A stretch of DNA of 64,000 nucleotides from Fluviispira vulneris (GCF_014281055.1 NZ_JACRSE010000003.1:1-64000); one strand, 5' to 3'. Shown: positions 1-10,433, numbered from the stretch's first letter. Made by a program: numbers and translations. Notes: generated by a model from the letters alone, not told the origin.

Positions 1-107
<107 letters not shown>

Positions 108-323
108 AATTACTTACTCCATAACTTACGTTATGAAGATTTTTTTTCTTTTGACGGCTCGTCTTTTATCTCGAGCCCCGAAGCTTCCCTCTCTCTCGAC
201 TTGCGTCGATTGAGTCAAAGCCTCTAAGGACCCACACTCTGTTTCTGCTCTCTTCTCTTGTCAAATAACTTCTCTTTGCTTCACTCGGTCTTTCCTTTTT
301 CAGAGAGACTTCGCTAGCAGCGA
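108..323 (-). other. 16S rRNA leader (transcribed spacer)
   Basis: This is the stretch between the putative rRNA promoter and the mature 16S 5' end. On the minus strand it contains small hairpins, for example ATAAC-GTAA-GTTAT at about 122-137 and a GC-rich stem (GGCTCG/CGAGCC) at about 155-178. Such pairing is expected in the processing stalk around 16S rRNA. I see no convincing boxA antitermination sequence and no protein gene. Confidence 0.6.
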
Positions 324-330
324 GAATCTT

Positions 331-359
331 TAGCTACACAACCCACATTCGGTTGTCAA
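331..359 (-). promoter_or_regulatory. Putative rRNA operon promoter
   Basis: On the minus strand a perfect -35 TTGACA (complement at 354-359) is followed after 17 bases by TAGCTA (331-336), a weak -10 preceded by TGTG. Immediately upstream (360-430) lies a very A/T-rich tract resembling an UP element, as is usual for rRNA promoters. The -10 match is poor, so the exact start is uncertain. Confidence 0.5.
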
Positions 360-539
360 ACCTTTCTTGGAAAAAATTTTAATTTTTTTTCATATCATTT
401 AATATATTGAATTTATTAAAATTTTTAAAATTCATCCTTGCAAAATTTTAGTCTATTTTTTGTGCATTCTGAAGAGAAAAACAATTGCCCCTAAAATTCT
501 AGGACTTTAGCTTTCCTCTTTCCCGGCATATCTTAAACC

Positions 540-567
540 TTCTTGTAAATATTCGTATTTACAAGAA
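540..567. repeat. Perfect 12-bp inverted repeat with TTCG loop
   Basis: TTCTTGTAAATA and its exact complement flank a TTCG tetraloop. The hairpin sits between the divergent rRNA promoter and guaB. It is followed by a run of A, not T, on the plus strand and has no T run on the minus side, so it is not a standard terminator. It could be a protein-binding palindrome or a structured guaB leader. The rest of 360-740 is AT-rich and holds no gene I can see. Confidence 0.6.
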
Positions 568-707
568 AAAAAAGAGCCTCTACTTTGCGTGAAACTTTGT
601 GACTCTTCTACTTAATAAAAACGATTTTTTTTCCTGAAATTTTTTAATTTACTAGATTAAGAAATCTTTATTTGGTAAAGCTTTCGCACTACTTTTACGA
701 GCCGTGA

Positions 708-2276
<1,569 letters not shown>

Positions 2277-2280
2277 ATCT

Positions 2281-2304
2281 AACGCTCGCTTTTTAGCGGG
2301 CGTT
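2281..2304 (+). terminator. guaB-guaA intercistronic hairpin
   Basis: AACGCTCGC pairs with GCGGGCGTT (nine pairs, one G-U) around a TTTTTA loop, five bases after the guaB stop. Only a loose T-rich stretch (CATGTTTTACATT) follows, so it may be a weak or partial terminator, or an mRNA stabiliser that sets the guaB:guaA ratio, rather than a complete stop. Confidence 0.5.
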
Positions 2305-2333
2305 CATGTTTTACATTATAAAAGGGAAAAGAA

Positions 2334-3899
2334 ATGATTCTCGTTATCGATTTTGGTTCTCAATTTACACAACTCGTTGCAAGAAGAGTGAGAGAGCTAT
2401 CTGTTTATTCTGAAATTGTCCCATTCAAAAATGGAAAAGAAAAAATTCTCGAACTCAAAAAACAAGGTAAATTATCGGGCGTCATATTTTCCGGTGGACC
2501 GCATAGCGTATATGAAGAAAATGCCCCTAAAATTGACATTAATATTGAAGAACTTGGTGTCCCACTTTTAGGTATTTGTTATGGTCTGCAACTTATAAAT
2601 TATATGCTTGGCGGTAAAGTTGCTCCTGCAAAAAATAGAGAATATGGCTTCGAGAAAATTAAAATTGAAAATAATATTAATAAAAATAATCCTCTGTTTA
2701 ATTTAATCGGCAGTGAAGAAAATATCGTATGGATGAGTCATGGTGATCAAATTCAAGAGCTCTCCAGTAAATTGACAATCGATTCTGTCACAAGAAACGG
2801 TGTTATATCTTCCTTTCATCATAATGAACTTCCTATTTTTGGTCTCCAATTTCATCCAGAAGTTGAACATTCACTCTGTGGAAAAGAAATTATCAAACAT
2901 TTTGTAGAAGAAATTTGTCAGGATAAAAAATCTTGGGACAGCTCTTCGCAAATTGAAAATGCTGTTAATAAAATAAAAGAAACAGTTGATAAAGAAGGAA
3001 AAGACACAAAAGTTATCTGTGCTCTCAGTGGCGGTGTTGACTCCTGCGTAGCTGCTGTTCTCGCGCAAAAGGCAGTTGGTGACAGGTTACTTTGTTTATT
3101 TATTAACAATGGTTTGTTACGTAAAAATGAATATGATGAAGTTCTTGATCGCTTTAAAAAAGATCTCAATCTAAATGTCAAAGGCGTTGATGCTTCGGAA
3201 CTTTTTCTAAGTAGACTCGCAGGCGTACAAGACCCAGAACAGAAGCGTAAAATAATTGGCAATACATTCATAGATGTCTTTGAAGCAGAAACAAAAGAAA
3301 TTCCAAATGCAAAATTCTTAGTTCAAGGAACCCTTTATCCAGATGTTATTGAATCTATTTCTTTACATGGAACAAGTGTGACGATAAAAACCCACCACAA
3401 TGTGGGCGGATTGCCTGAGAAAATGAAATTCAAACTCATTGAACCACTTAGAGAACTCTTTAAAGATGAAGTGAGAAGATTGGGTGCTGAAATGGGTATC
3501 CCACATGACATGCTAGCACGTCACCCATTCCCTGGCCCCGGTCTCGGTATTCGCGTTCTAGGCGAAGTCACAAAAGAAAGATTGAATATTCTGCGCGAAG
3601 CAGACGCTATATTTATCGAAGAACTTAAAAAGCAAAATCATTATCATTCGACTTGGCAAGCTTTTGTAGTGCTTTTACCTGTTAACTCAGTTGGAGTGAT
3701 GGGCGATGGGCGAACATATGAAAGTGTTGCAGCAATTCGTTGCGTAAGTGCGACAGATGGCATGACAGCGGATTGGACAAAACTTCCCTACGACTTTTTA
3801 GCTCATGTTTCTTCAAGGATTATTAATGAAGTTAGGGGCATAAATAGAGTTGTTTATGACATTAGTACCAAACCACCTGCGACGATTGAGTGGGAATAA
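2334..3899 (+). CDS. guaA: GMP synthase (glutamine-hydrolysing)
   Basis: Converts XMP, ATP and glutamine to GMP. The 521-residue protein shows the class I glutamine amidotransferase domain first, with the nucleophile elbow LGICYGLQ (Cys82) and the FGLQFHPEVEHS motif that supplies the catalytic His and Glu. The ATP-pyrophosphatase P-loop ALSGGVDS then leads the synthetase domain, and the C-terminal dimerisation domain ends in PPATIEWE, the standard GuaA terminus. A GGGAAAAGAA ribosome site precedes the ATG. It lies 57 bases after guaB and is probably co-transcribed. Confidence 0.97.
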   Translation: MILVIDFGSQFTQLVARRVRELSVYSEIVPFKNGKEKILELKKQGKLSGVIFSGGPHSVYEENAPKIDINIEELGVPLLGICYGLQLINYMLGGKVAPAKNREYGFEKIKIENNINKNNPLFNLIGSEENIVWMSHGDQIQELSSKLTIDSVTRNGVISSFHHNELPIFGLQFHPEVEHSLCGKEIIKHFVEEICQDKKSWDSSSQIENAVNKIKETVDKEGKDTKVICALSGGVDSCVAAVLAQKAVGDRLLCLFINNGLLRKNEYDEVLDRFKKDLNLNVKGVDASELFLSRLAGVQDPEQKRKIIGNTFIDVFEAETKEIPNAKFLVQGTLYPDVIESISLHGTSVTIKTHHNVGGLPEKMKFKLIEPLRELFKDEVRRLGAEMGIPHDMLARHPFPGPGLGIRVLGEVTKERLNILREADAIFIEELKKQNHYHSTWQAFVVLLPVNSVGVMGDGRTYESVAAIRCVSATDGMTADWTKLPYDFLAHVSSRIINEVRGINRVVYDISTKPPATIEWE

Positions 3900-4121
3900 T
3901 TTGTTCTTATAGGCCTATACTTTACCGAGTATATTGCTTAGAAGTATAAATCTTTATTGATGTACGCGTTCATTTTAGAATTTTATAAAAAATATAATTA
4001 TGGGCGCATCTATATCATTAATAAATTCTTTTAGAGGAACAAAAAGATTTTATTTTGGTGTAATATTGTATGAAAAATGATTATCATACAATAATTGAAA
4101 AAGGATCAATTTCAAAAACCT

Positions 4122-4159
4122 ATATTTTCTATTCATGCACTTTCATGAATAGAAAATAT
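4122..4159. repeat. Perfect 16-bp inverted repeat
   Basis: ATATTTTCTATTCATG (4122-4137) and its exact complement (4144-4159) flank a six-base loop. The outer sequences AATTTCA (4108-4114) and TGAAATT (4160-4166) are also complementary, so the stem could extend past a bulge. No T run follows on either strand. It may be a mobile-element end, a binding site or an RNA hairpin. Confidence 0.6.
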
Positions 4160-4336
4160 TGAAATTTATTTAGACACACTTTTATTCCAATATTACATAG
4201 TCTAAAAATAAATACTAAAAAGCATAAAAAATTTTTCTTAAAATAAATTGTTATTAAAATCTATAAATAAAAATTTTTCTTAAAAATGATATATTTCTCA
4301 TAATATACTTATAATAAATGTTACTCATCGAATTGA

Positions 4337-4507
4337 ATTTTATACTCAGATTTTAAAGTAGCAGATATAAATAGTGGATATAATAAAGTCTACAAGTATT
4401 TCAAAGACACTCTAGTCTGATAATTGGCATATGCGCGAAGAAAGTTTTATTCCAACCTTAAAGATAGCACAAAAATTGGAAAAATATTAGCTGCTGCTTT
4501 TCTCTGA
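4337..4507 (+). pseudogene. Relic resembling an IS66-family transposase
   Basis: One frame reads LYSDFKVADINSGYNKV, then a short segment, two stops in a row (4418-4423) and LAYARRKFYSNLKDS, ending at a stop at 4505. The pattern 'SDFK...D..GYN...., then AHARRKF' is what I know from the DDE region of IS66-type transposases. If that is right, only about 55 codons of a roughly 500-codon gene survive, with internal stops. The match comes from memory of the motif and is short, so the call is tentative. Confidence 0.4.
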
Positions 4508-5179
4508 ATTTCCAACATTCCATTTTAAATAAATCTGAAAACCTGATTGCACTCATATCAGACTTTGCAATTGGAATAAATTATTTCCTTCTAATATTAA
4601 ACAAAAAATTATTAAATGAAAAAATGATTTGAGTATAGAGCTTAGAAACAATATTGTTTAGTAATCTTCATTAAATTCTAATACTCATTCATCTTTGTAT
4701 TTGCTATTACCCATTAGTATCGAGAATAACAATAAAAAAGTTTAAATTAAAGAGTAAGCTGCTACGGATGAGTTGCTCTTAAAGAACATCTAATCGATAA
4801 TTTACAATTATTTCTATTGGTTTTAGGCTAAACATTTGTCTTATTGGGTGCAGCTGCTTAGCGCTTCTTACTCATCACAAGTACTTCCTTAATGTCACTA
4901 TTCTAGAAGTCAAAAAGCTTGACATTTTTTTAAGAACGCAATACAATCCTATTTCTTTAATATCTTAAACTATTCAGTAAGTGTTTTTTGTTTATGAAAG
5001 TTTCATCTATAGAGCTCAAAATAAGCTTTCTATAGGTATTGATAATTAACTGATTATGTATGTGTATCACTATACAAAGTTTGTCAATTCAGTATTATAG
5101 TAATATCGATAATTCTTGTATGCAATGCTTGCCAGAAGTATAATTTAATTTTCAGGTATTCACTAAATAAGGAAGATCC

Positions 5180-5299
5180 ATGTCCTTTGAAAAGTCTGTT
5201 AAAATTATAGTGCTCACTAAATTCTCTAAACTACTAAAGACTAACTCGCAAGCAGTAACTAACTATTTTCAGTTGAAAGATTTTGGATGTAATTTTTAA
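5180..5299 (+). CDS. Possible 39-aa small ORF of unknown function
   Basis: An ATG with a good ribosome site (AAGGA, six bases upstream) opens a 39-codon frame rich in Lys, Thr and hydrophobic residues (starts MSFEKSVKIIVL). It ends 40 bases before the dioxygenase gene, so it could be the first gene of that transcript or a leader. There is no recognisable domain or signal peptide, and it borders degraded DNA, so it may be chance or a relic. Confidence 0.3.
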   Translation: MSFEKSVKIIVLTKFSKLLKTNSQAVTNYFQLKDFGCNF

Positions 5300-5339
5300 A
5301 AATTATAAATTTGAACATAACAAATATCGGAGGAGAATT

Positions 5340-6167
5340 ATGATTAAAAGATTTAGGAAAAACAATTTGGGAGAGGCTAAAGATTTTTTTAAAACGAATG
5401 GTTTTATTGTTGTTGAAGATGCATTTGACCAAGAATTACTAAACGATTTTAAGGAGGAGTTCGCTTCCGTTATTAAGGCATATTTAGCTAAAGCCAAAAT
5501 TAAAGATCAAATAATGGATTTTGAGTTATTTCATAAAGGTATGGAGCTTTTGGAAAAAAAAGATCATATGTATGTAGCTGCTGTATATGATACTATTTTC
5601 TTAACCCCTTCCTTTCTCAGAATTGCGAGTCAAAAGTTCACATCTGATATTGTTCGAATTCTCTTAGATAACGTGACAGCACCTTTGTACGGATATACTA
5701 ATCGGTGTTTAATTGCACCCCCTTCTGATGACCGGCGCACCTACGGTTGGCATCAGGAAGTGTTTTATACAATTCCAGAAGGGCGTTATATTCAAACATG
5801 GGCACCCTTAATTGATGATACATCCACCTTGAATGGGACAATTGAAATAGCCGTTGGCTCACACAAAGAGGGTATTGCGCCTCAAACATGGAAAGATATT
5901 AAGGGCAGAGCAACTCAAATAATTGTTTCCGATGATGTTTTAGCAAAGTACGAAAAAGTGTCATTACCAATGAAGCTTGGTGAGTTACTCTTATTTTCAG
6001 GCTTTCTTGCCCACCGTTCTGGAACAAATATATCATCAATGCATCGCTACTCCTTAGTTGGAATGTATCACGACGTATCAGAAATTAAATTCATCACTCC
6101 AACTTTAAACTTCAGTTATCGAGGCAAGACACCCAAAGAATATTACGACAAAGAAGTGGGAAATTAA
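5340..6167 (+). CDS. Phytanoyl-CoA dioxygenase (PhyH) family protein
   Basis: Predicted Fe(II)/2-oxoglutarate-dependent oxygenase of 275 residues. The fold signature is visible: YGWHQEVFY supplies the first metal ligands (His138 and, unusually, Glu140 where most family members have Asp), and LAHRSG supplies the distal His225, with an Arg in MHRYSL likely binding 2-oxoglutarate. Such enzymes hydroxylate small molecules or sugar/lipid precursors; the substrate cannot be read from sequence. Start set at 5340 because a near-perfect GGAGGAG lies at 5329-5335; the longer frame from 5283 overlaps the small ORF and has no such site. The methyltransferase gene follows after two bases, so the two are probably translated from one mRNA. 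Confidence 0.8.
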   Translation: MIKRFRKNNLGEAKDFFKTNGFIVVEDAFDQELLNDFKEEFASVIKAYLAKAKIKDQIMDFELFHKGMELLEKKDHMYVAAVYDTIFLTPSFLRIASQKFTSDIVRILLDNVTAPLYGYTNRCLIAPPSDDRRTYGWHQEVFYTIPEGRYIQTWAPLIDDTSTLNGTIEIAVGSHKEGIAPQTWKDIKGRATQIIVSDDVLAKYEKVSLPMKLGELLLFSGFLAHRSGTNISSMHRYSLVGMYHDVSEIKFITPTLNFSYRGKTPKEYYDKEVGN

Positions 6168-6169
6168 AA

Positions 6170-7603
6170 ATGCAATTTAATTCAATTAACTTTAAAAATC
6201 GTAAGTGGGTTTCTGAAGTCGATACCTTCGCAGCGAAACGTTTAATATACTTTCTTGATGAATTCGATTGTTTTGGAGACAATGAAATAAAAATAGTTTT
6301 CGACATTAATTGTACTTTTATTGATGAAAGAATAGTTCTTGAAGCCTTAACTTACTTCAAGGGTAGCTCAGTTTCGCTTACTTTTTTTTCAGGAATTGCT
6401 GGAACTATTCCTGAAAAAATTACGATTAACGCTGGAGATTTAGAAAAAATTTATTGTGTACCTGATCAAGGAATTAGAAGCGTTAATTGTAATATCGGAA
6501 GACCGTTAAGGAAAAAAATTTTTTCAGCATTATTAAAAGAATTCAATGGGTTAGAAAAACTTAGTTTTTCGCCTTTTACCAAACTACTTAAAACTGAAAG
6601 AGTGAGAGATATCTGTTTAACTTATGGTAATCTTGACAAGTCAGTATTAAAAATAGAGGAGTGTCCAAACTGTTTTTCAAACTGCAAAACCCCGTTGTAT
6701 ACAGGAGAGGGTAACCCTATAACTGGTTTTCTCGATGCATCACATAATGTGTATCACTATTGCAATAATTGCACACTAGTATACCTCAGCCTTCAAGTTA
6801 AAAAAGAAGATTTATGGATTTTTTATACTCAAGATTCTTACTACAGAAATGCGGAAAAAAATACAATTCTTAATAACTGGAAAGTTCTTAACGAAAGTTC
6901 AACATCACATTATAGCAATTATATTATAGGGCTAAATTATTTAAAGCCATTTGGCAAAGCTATAGACCTAGGTTGTGGTAGCGGCGACTTTCTCAGTATG
7001 ACTCGAGCAAAATATCCTTTTTCAACTTTAATAGGAGTAGATTTTTATATTCCACAGCCTGTTATCGATGCTCTTGGAGATCTCGGAATCTCATCAGTGA
7101 GTATGTCCTTAGTTGACTTCGTACGCCAGTTTGATTCCGAGGATAAGGCACAGTTGATTACGATGTGGGAAGTTATTGAACATCTTAAACTTGAAGATTT
7201 CAAGTTTATTCTTTGTCAAATGAAAAATATTTTAAGCGAAGACGGGTTCCTAATATTTTCTACACCTGATTTTTTTGATGAACATTCCCTCAGCCTAGAT
7301 TTTTGGGCAATGGCTCCTGGAGAACATTTGTATGTTTATAATGGTCGGTTACTAAAGGACATTCTAAATAATTATGGATTTGATTGTGTTAGTTTTGAAA
7401 GAGAATCAGTCACAACTAAACTTCCAAATAGATGGTACGAATATGCCGCTCAAACCAATTCAACAATCGCTGGTCGCGCCTCTGCTGCACTGATCGAATC
7501 TATGCTGAGTGATAACGAACTTCGGGAAAAATTTAAGACAAACAATAGAAAACGTAAACAGGGGAGTGAGCTGATAATTATTGCAAAACTTCGCAGTAGT
7601 TAG
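6170..7603 (+). CDS. Zinc-ribbon class I SAM-dependent methyltransferase
   Basis: Protein of 477 residues in three parts. Residues 1-160 are an N-terminal region I do not recognise. At about 163-205 lies a cysteine cluster (CPNC...C and YCNNCTLVY) typical of a zinc ribbon placed before a methyltransferase domain. From about 262 the Rossmann methyltransferase begins with AIDLGCGSGDF (SAM motif I), then GVDFY and WEVIEHL. This layout is common in natural-product and surface-sugar methyltransferases (Methyltransf_23-like). It is coupled to the PhyH-like gene, and I infer that they act on the same molecule, perhaps a surface glycan or a small metabolite. Confidence 0.75.
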   Translation: MQFNSINFKNRKWVSEVDTFAAKRLIYFLDEFDCFGDNEIKIVFDINCTFIDERIVLEALTYFKGSSVSLTFFSGIAGTIPEKITINAGDLEKIYCVPDQGIRSVNCNIGRPLRKKIFSALLKEFNGLEKLSFSPFTKLLKTERVRDICLTYGNLDKSVLKIEECPNCFSNCKTPLYTGEGNPITGFLDASHNVYHYCNNCTLVYLSLQVKKEDLWIFYTQDSYYRNAEKNTILNNWKVLNESSTSHYSNYIIGLNYLKPFGKAIDLGCGSGDFLSMTRAKYPFSTLIGVDFYIPQPVIDALGDLGISSVSMSLVDFVRQFDSEDKAQLITMWEVIEHLKLEDFKFILCQMKNILSEDGFLIFSTPDFFDEHSLSLDFWAMAPGEHLYVYNGRLLKDILNNYGFDCVSFERESVTTKLPNRWYEYAAQTNSTIAGRASAALIESMLSDNELREKFKTNNRKRKQGSELIIIAKLRSS

Positions 7604-7989
7604 TTCAGGAAAATTTTTTAGAAAGATTCACTTAAAAGATTAAGTGTATTAAAATGCTGATATTAATAAAATTCTTGCCTAAAATTTGAGACAGGATCAC
7701 TTTTTATTACGTATTAGATTACAAGTTGAAACTTAATTTACTACAATAATTTAATATCACACTAAGCTTAAAGAATCTATCTCAGGTAGTTTGAGATTTT
7801 GTAAATTAAAAATATTTTTTAATTTCTATTGAGTGATAATAGTTTGAATAAAGATTTGAGCCAAGTCTTTTCGATTCGAACTAGGTTATACGATAAATAT
7901 TTTTTAAGTATTATATTTTTTATTTTCCAATTTATCTAAAAATTTATGGTGACTGCTTTTATCTCACTTCCGAGTATTGATAAAATCAA
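7604..7989. other. AT-rich intergenic DNA without a recognised gene
   Basis: All frames are closed and no RNA gene or strong terminator is evident. A weak hairpin (ATCTCA/TTGAGAT) occurs near 7778-7796. The region leads directly into the decayed hydrolase gene on the minus strand and probably contains its lost downstream context. Confidence 0.5.
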
Positions 7990-8475
7990 TTAGTAAAATG
8001 CTTGTTTTCCACCTCCTAAGTTTATTAAAATAATGATTTCATCTTTATTCAGCTGAGAACTAGCAATAAAGCATTGATAATCTCCTAAGTTTCCTCAATG
8101 CCAAAAAGTATGGTTTGTGTTTTCTATTCCCCATCCCAATCCACTGCGAGTTAGATCAGAAACAAATCCATGAGGTAATTGCATTTCTTTATCTAGAATT
8201 TCATTTTTACTAAAATCTTGAATCATATCACAAATAAAACTTGAACTCTTAAAATCAAAATTAGAAAAAAATTATTTATGTTTTCACCAAATATATGTTA
8301 GATTACCTTATTTGCAAATAAAACATGAAAGTTAAAGAGTAAAAAAATGGATTTTGAGATTGATCCTACTTCAAAAATTCTATGATCATCAATTGGCACT
8401 TTATTTTCAGAATATTTTACATCAAAATGAAATATTTTTGTAAATTTAGAAGAATTTATTAATAATATTAATGCG
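7990..8475 (-). pseudogene. Decayed beta-lactamase-family serine hydrolase
   Basis: Minus-strand translation shows two ends of a class C beta-lactamase/esterase-type hydrolase with the middle missing. Near 8355-8462 the frame reads PIDDHRIFEVGSISKSIF, matching the family's FE.GS.SK active-site motif (SxxK). Further on (7990-8260) it reads SGLGWGIENTNHTFWH, a TGA stop where Trp is expected, then GNLGDYQCFIASSQ and EIIILINLGGGKQAFY, the usual C-terminal 'WG...HWG..pGY...N' region. Stops and frame changes at about 8275-8310 and loss of roughly 200 codons show that it is dead. Confidence 0.75.
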
Positions 8476-8785
8476 CAAATCGTATGATTTTTATATATTC
8501 TTCGTTAATTTTTAAATTATTGAAGAATATCATTTCTCCTAATTTTTCTACAGGAAACAAGCGCAGTGCTCCATATATAGACGCTTGCGCAGAATATGTA
8601 TTGGATGGCTATCGGAACGAATTCACAATTGTCATTGTAGATTTTCAATATCGTATAGTGCAAATAGTGCTGTTGTTATTCTTAAATTTGTTCCTGGTTC
8701 TTTAAAAATAGTAGAAAAAATTGAAACAAGATGCCTAGGAACGGCTCTGTGCACAGGAACTCAATCAGACTTTCAGAATCTCGAA
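8476..8785. other. Probable decayed DNA, no assignable gene
   Basis: A plus-strand frame from 8484 contains a protein-like run (SAPYIDACAEYVLDGYRNEF) that then degenerates, and another frame (8585-8809) continues with moderately protein-like sequence. This could be a frameshifted relic of a plus-strand gene. I cannot assign it to a family and do not annotate it as coding. Confidence 0.35.
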
Positions 8786-8822
8786 ACTCCATCCATAATT
8801 ACACAGTAATTATGGATGGAGT
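8786..8822. repeat. Perfect 17-bp inverted repeat
   Basis: ACTCCATCCATAATTAC (8786-8802) and its exact complement (8806-8822) are separated by only three bases (ACA). Neither side is followed by a T run. It lies just beyond the 3' end of the isochorismatase relic. Such a long, nearly uninterrupted palindrome may be a terminator relic, an extruded cruciform or a mobile-element scar. Confidence 0.65.
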
Positions 8823-8870
8823 AGTTCAAAATGTAAATATGAATCAGTAAGCATACCTCAATTCAATAAA

Positions 8871-9251
8871 TTAAAGTATTAATAGCAAATCATGAGTTGA
8901 CAATACATTTGCAAACAAACCATTTAAGCCAGCAAGGTACGCCGTCTGAACATTCTCAGCTTTAACTGTTTTTCCTTCAAAGCTAAGATCTTTCGTTGCA
9001 TAGGCATCATGTGCTAAAAAACAAGTAAAACCAAAATCATATGCTGCACGAGTTGTCGTATCAATGCACATATGCGTCATCATACCGGAAATTACCAATT
9101 ATTTTATATTTTTATCATTTATAAAAGCAAGTAATCCAGTCTCACGAAAGCTGTTAGGAAAATGTTTTTTAAATACAGGTTCATTATCATAAGGTAATAC
9201 GGTTTTGTGTATTTCTGCACCCAAAGAATTTGGCAGAAAAAACGTTGATAA
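8871..9251 (-). pseudogene. Isochorismatase-family cysteine hydrolase, broken
   Basis: The minus-strand frame reads FLPNSLGAEIHKTVLP, KKHFPNSFRET and GLLAFINDKNIK, then an in-frame TAA (9099-9101), then LVISGMMTHMCIDTTTRAAY, which holds the catalytic Cys of nicotinamidase/isochorismatase-type amidohydrolases. The C-terminal part runs to 8871. The N-terminal third, with the catalytic Asp, is missing: the frame runs into the end of the neighbouring FkbM-like gene. An internal stop plus truncation mark it as a pseudogene. Confidence 0.8.
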
Positions 9252-9256
9252 AATTT

Positions 9257-10123
9257 TTACAAAAATAGTTTCTCAATTGTTTTTATAGAATTTTTATGGC
9301 CAAAAGAATGATATAAATAGTACCTGGGGGCAACATAAATACTTTCAATATCTTGAGGAATATCTTTAAATTTTTCAGAGTATTCTCCCCTAATAAAAAA
9401 TGCATTTGCACCTGTATGAGAATTACAACACACCAACAGAAAACCATATTTTTTAAATAAATCGATATAACTTGAAAGAGATGCACCAAAATAATCATCA
9501 CCTTGCCAAAAATGTTTAGGATTGTAATCAATTTGCCATTTTACGGGTGGAGGAAATTTTGCATTATATTCAACAATAAATAACTTTGGTAAATACCCAT
9601 TTGCTAATAACTTATCAACAAAATATATATCATTTCCATCTAAATCTAAAGATATGACATCTATTTCTTTAGAGCCAATCTTTTTAATTCCATCACTCGT
9701 TAAACTTAAAATATTATCAAGTGTAACCCAATCTTTTATATATATGAACGATTGTTTCGGCTGTTTTATTGGGAATACTAAATCTTCTCCGCCAACCCAA
9801 AATCCTTTCCAACCCAAAGCTTTGAGAATGAGTGTATTGTTTTCAGTTCCATTACCAACTCCAAATTCTGCAAAAGTACCTCCTTCTATACAATTTAAAC
9901 GCTTAAGTATTTCAAGCGTTATTCCATCTTCATCCGTTTGGGAAAAGCATTTTTTGCCAAAGCTGTTGAGAGGATTTCGATTGGATTGTTGCAATTGATT
10001 TGTTTGATAAGCAAGGATCATATCGCGAATTTCGTTTACATTAGATTGTGTATTTATTATGGAACGAAAAAGTGATATTATATATTTTGGCAATATTGCT
10101 TTCATTATATTTTTTACTGACAT
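9257..10123 (-). CDS. FkbM-like methyltransferase-fold protein
   Basis: A 288-residue protein. The central part reads SQTDEDGITLEILKRL, then GGTFAEFGVGNGTENNTL and GWKGFWVGGE, then VISLDLDGNDIYFVDKLL. This is the pattern of SAM-binding FkbM-like proteins often found in LPS and capsule loci, although the motif I glycine pattern (EFGVGNG) is diverged. An AAGGA site lies ten bases before the ATG. It stands alone on the minus strand, facing away from the GT2/GT9 pair, and its 3' end abuts a broken hydrolase gene. I infer a role in modifying surface glycans; the substrate is unknown. Confidence 0.6.
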   Translation of the reverse strand: MSVKNIMKAILPKYIISLFRSIINTQSNVNEIRDMILAYQTNQLQQSNRNPLNSFGKKCFSQTDEDGITLEILKRLNCIEGGTFAEFGVGNGTENNTLILKALGWKGFWVGGEDLVFPIKQPKQSFIYIKDWVTLDNILSLTSDGIKKIGSKEIDVISLDLDGNDIYFVDKLLANGYLPKLFIVEYNAKFPPPVKWQIDYNPKHFWQGDDYFGASLSSYIDLFKKYGFLLVCCNSHTGANAFFIRGEYSEKFKDIPQDIESIYVAPRYYLYHSFGHKNSIKTIEKLFL

Positions 10124-10373
10124 GTAATATAGTCCTTATTAATATTAAAGATCGCATCGTTATTAAAGGTACAAATATTTTAAAGCTGGGCACACTTCGG
10201 AATCACGTACATAATGACAAATTAATAAGAAAATTCAAGTATTTTACAGTAATAACACTTTGTCTATCTATGTCACTTTCTTAATCTGTAAAGTTCCTCG
10301 TTATAAAATGCGAATAGACTTTTTGATATGCATAGATATTATGAATAAGTGTATGTTAGGAAGAGAAATTCGT

Positions 10374-10382
10374 TGATATAAT
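10374..10382 (+). promoter_or_regulatory. Putative extended -10 promoter for the GT2/GT9 genes
   Basis: TGATATAAT is a consensus TATAAT (10377-10382) with the upstream TG of an extended -10. The -35 region is poor (TGTTAG about 17 bases upstream), as is common for extended -10 promoters. Transcription would start near 10389, giving a leader of about 85 bases that includes the short ORF at 10434. Confidence 0.5.
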
Positions 10383-10433
10383 GCAAACGAAGAGAAATCA
10401 CACATGGAAACCTATGCTTTTTAAGAGGTGTAA

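Larger units (their letters stand above)
3900..5179. other. Long AT-rich non-coding stretch with decayed DNA
   Basis: About 1.3 kb without an intact gene. It holds a TATAGGCCTATA palindrome near 3908, a 16-bp perfect inverted repeat (4122-4159) and a stop-riddled transposase-like fragment (4337-4507), both listed separately. The remainder has stops in all frames and no RNA gene that I recognise. It looks like degraded accessory DNA. Confidence 0.6.

Noticed and set aside
4070-4162. 30-codon ORF across the 16-bp inverted repeat
   Set aside because: No ribosome site, and most of it is the palindrome.
7868-7895. GATTCGAAC, resembling a tRNA T-loop on the minus strand
   Set aside because: No flanking 5-bp stem, acceptor stem or anticodon arm could be built.
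8585-8809. 74-aa plus-strand ORF
   Set aside because: Runs into a perfect palindrome, no ribosome site; at best part of a decayed gene.
10048-10284. 78-aa ORF overlapping the FkbM-like gene start
   Set aside because: Antisense to the real gene at its 5' end, no ribosome site or family.
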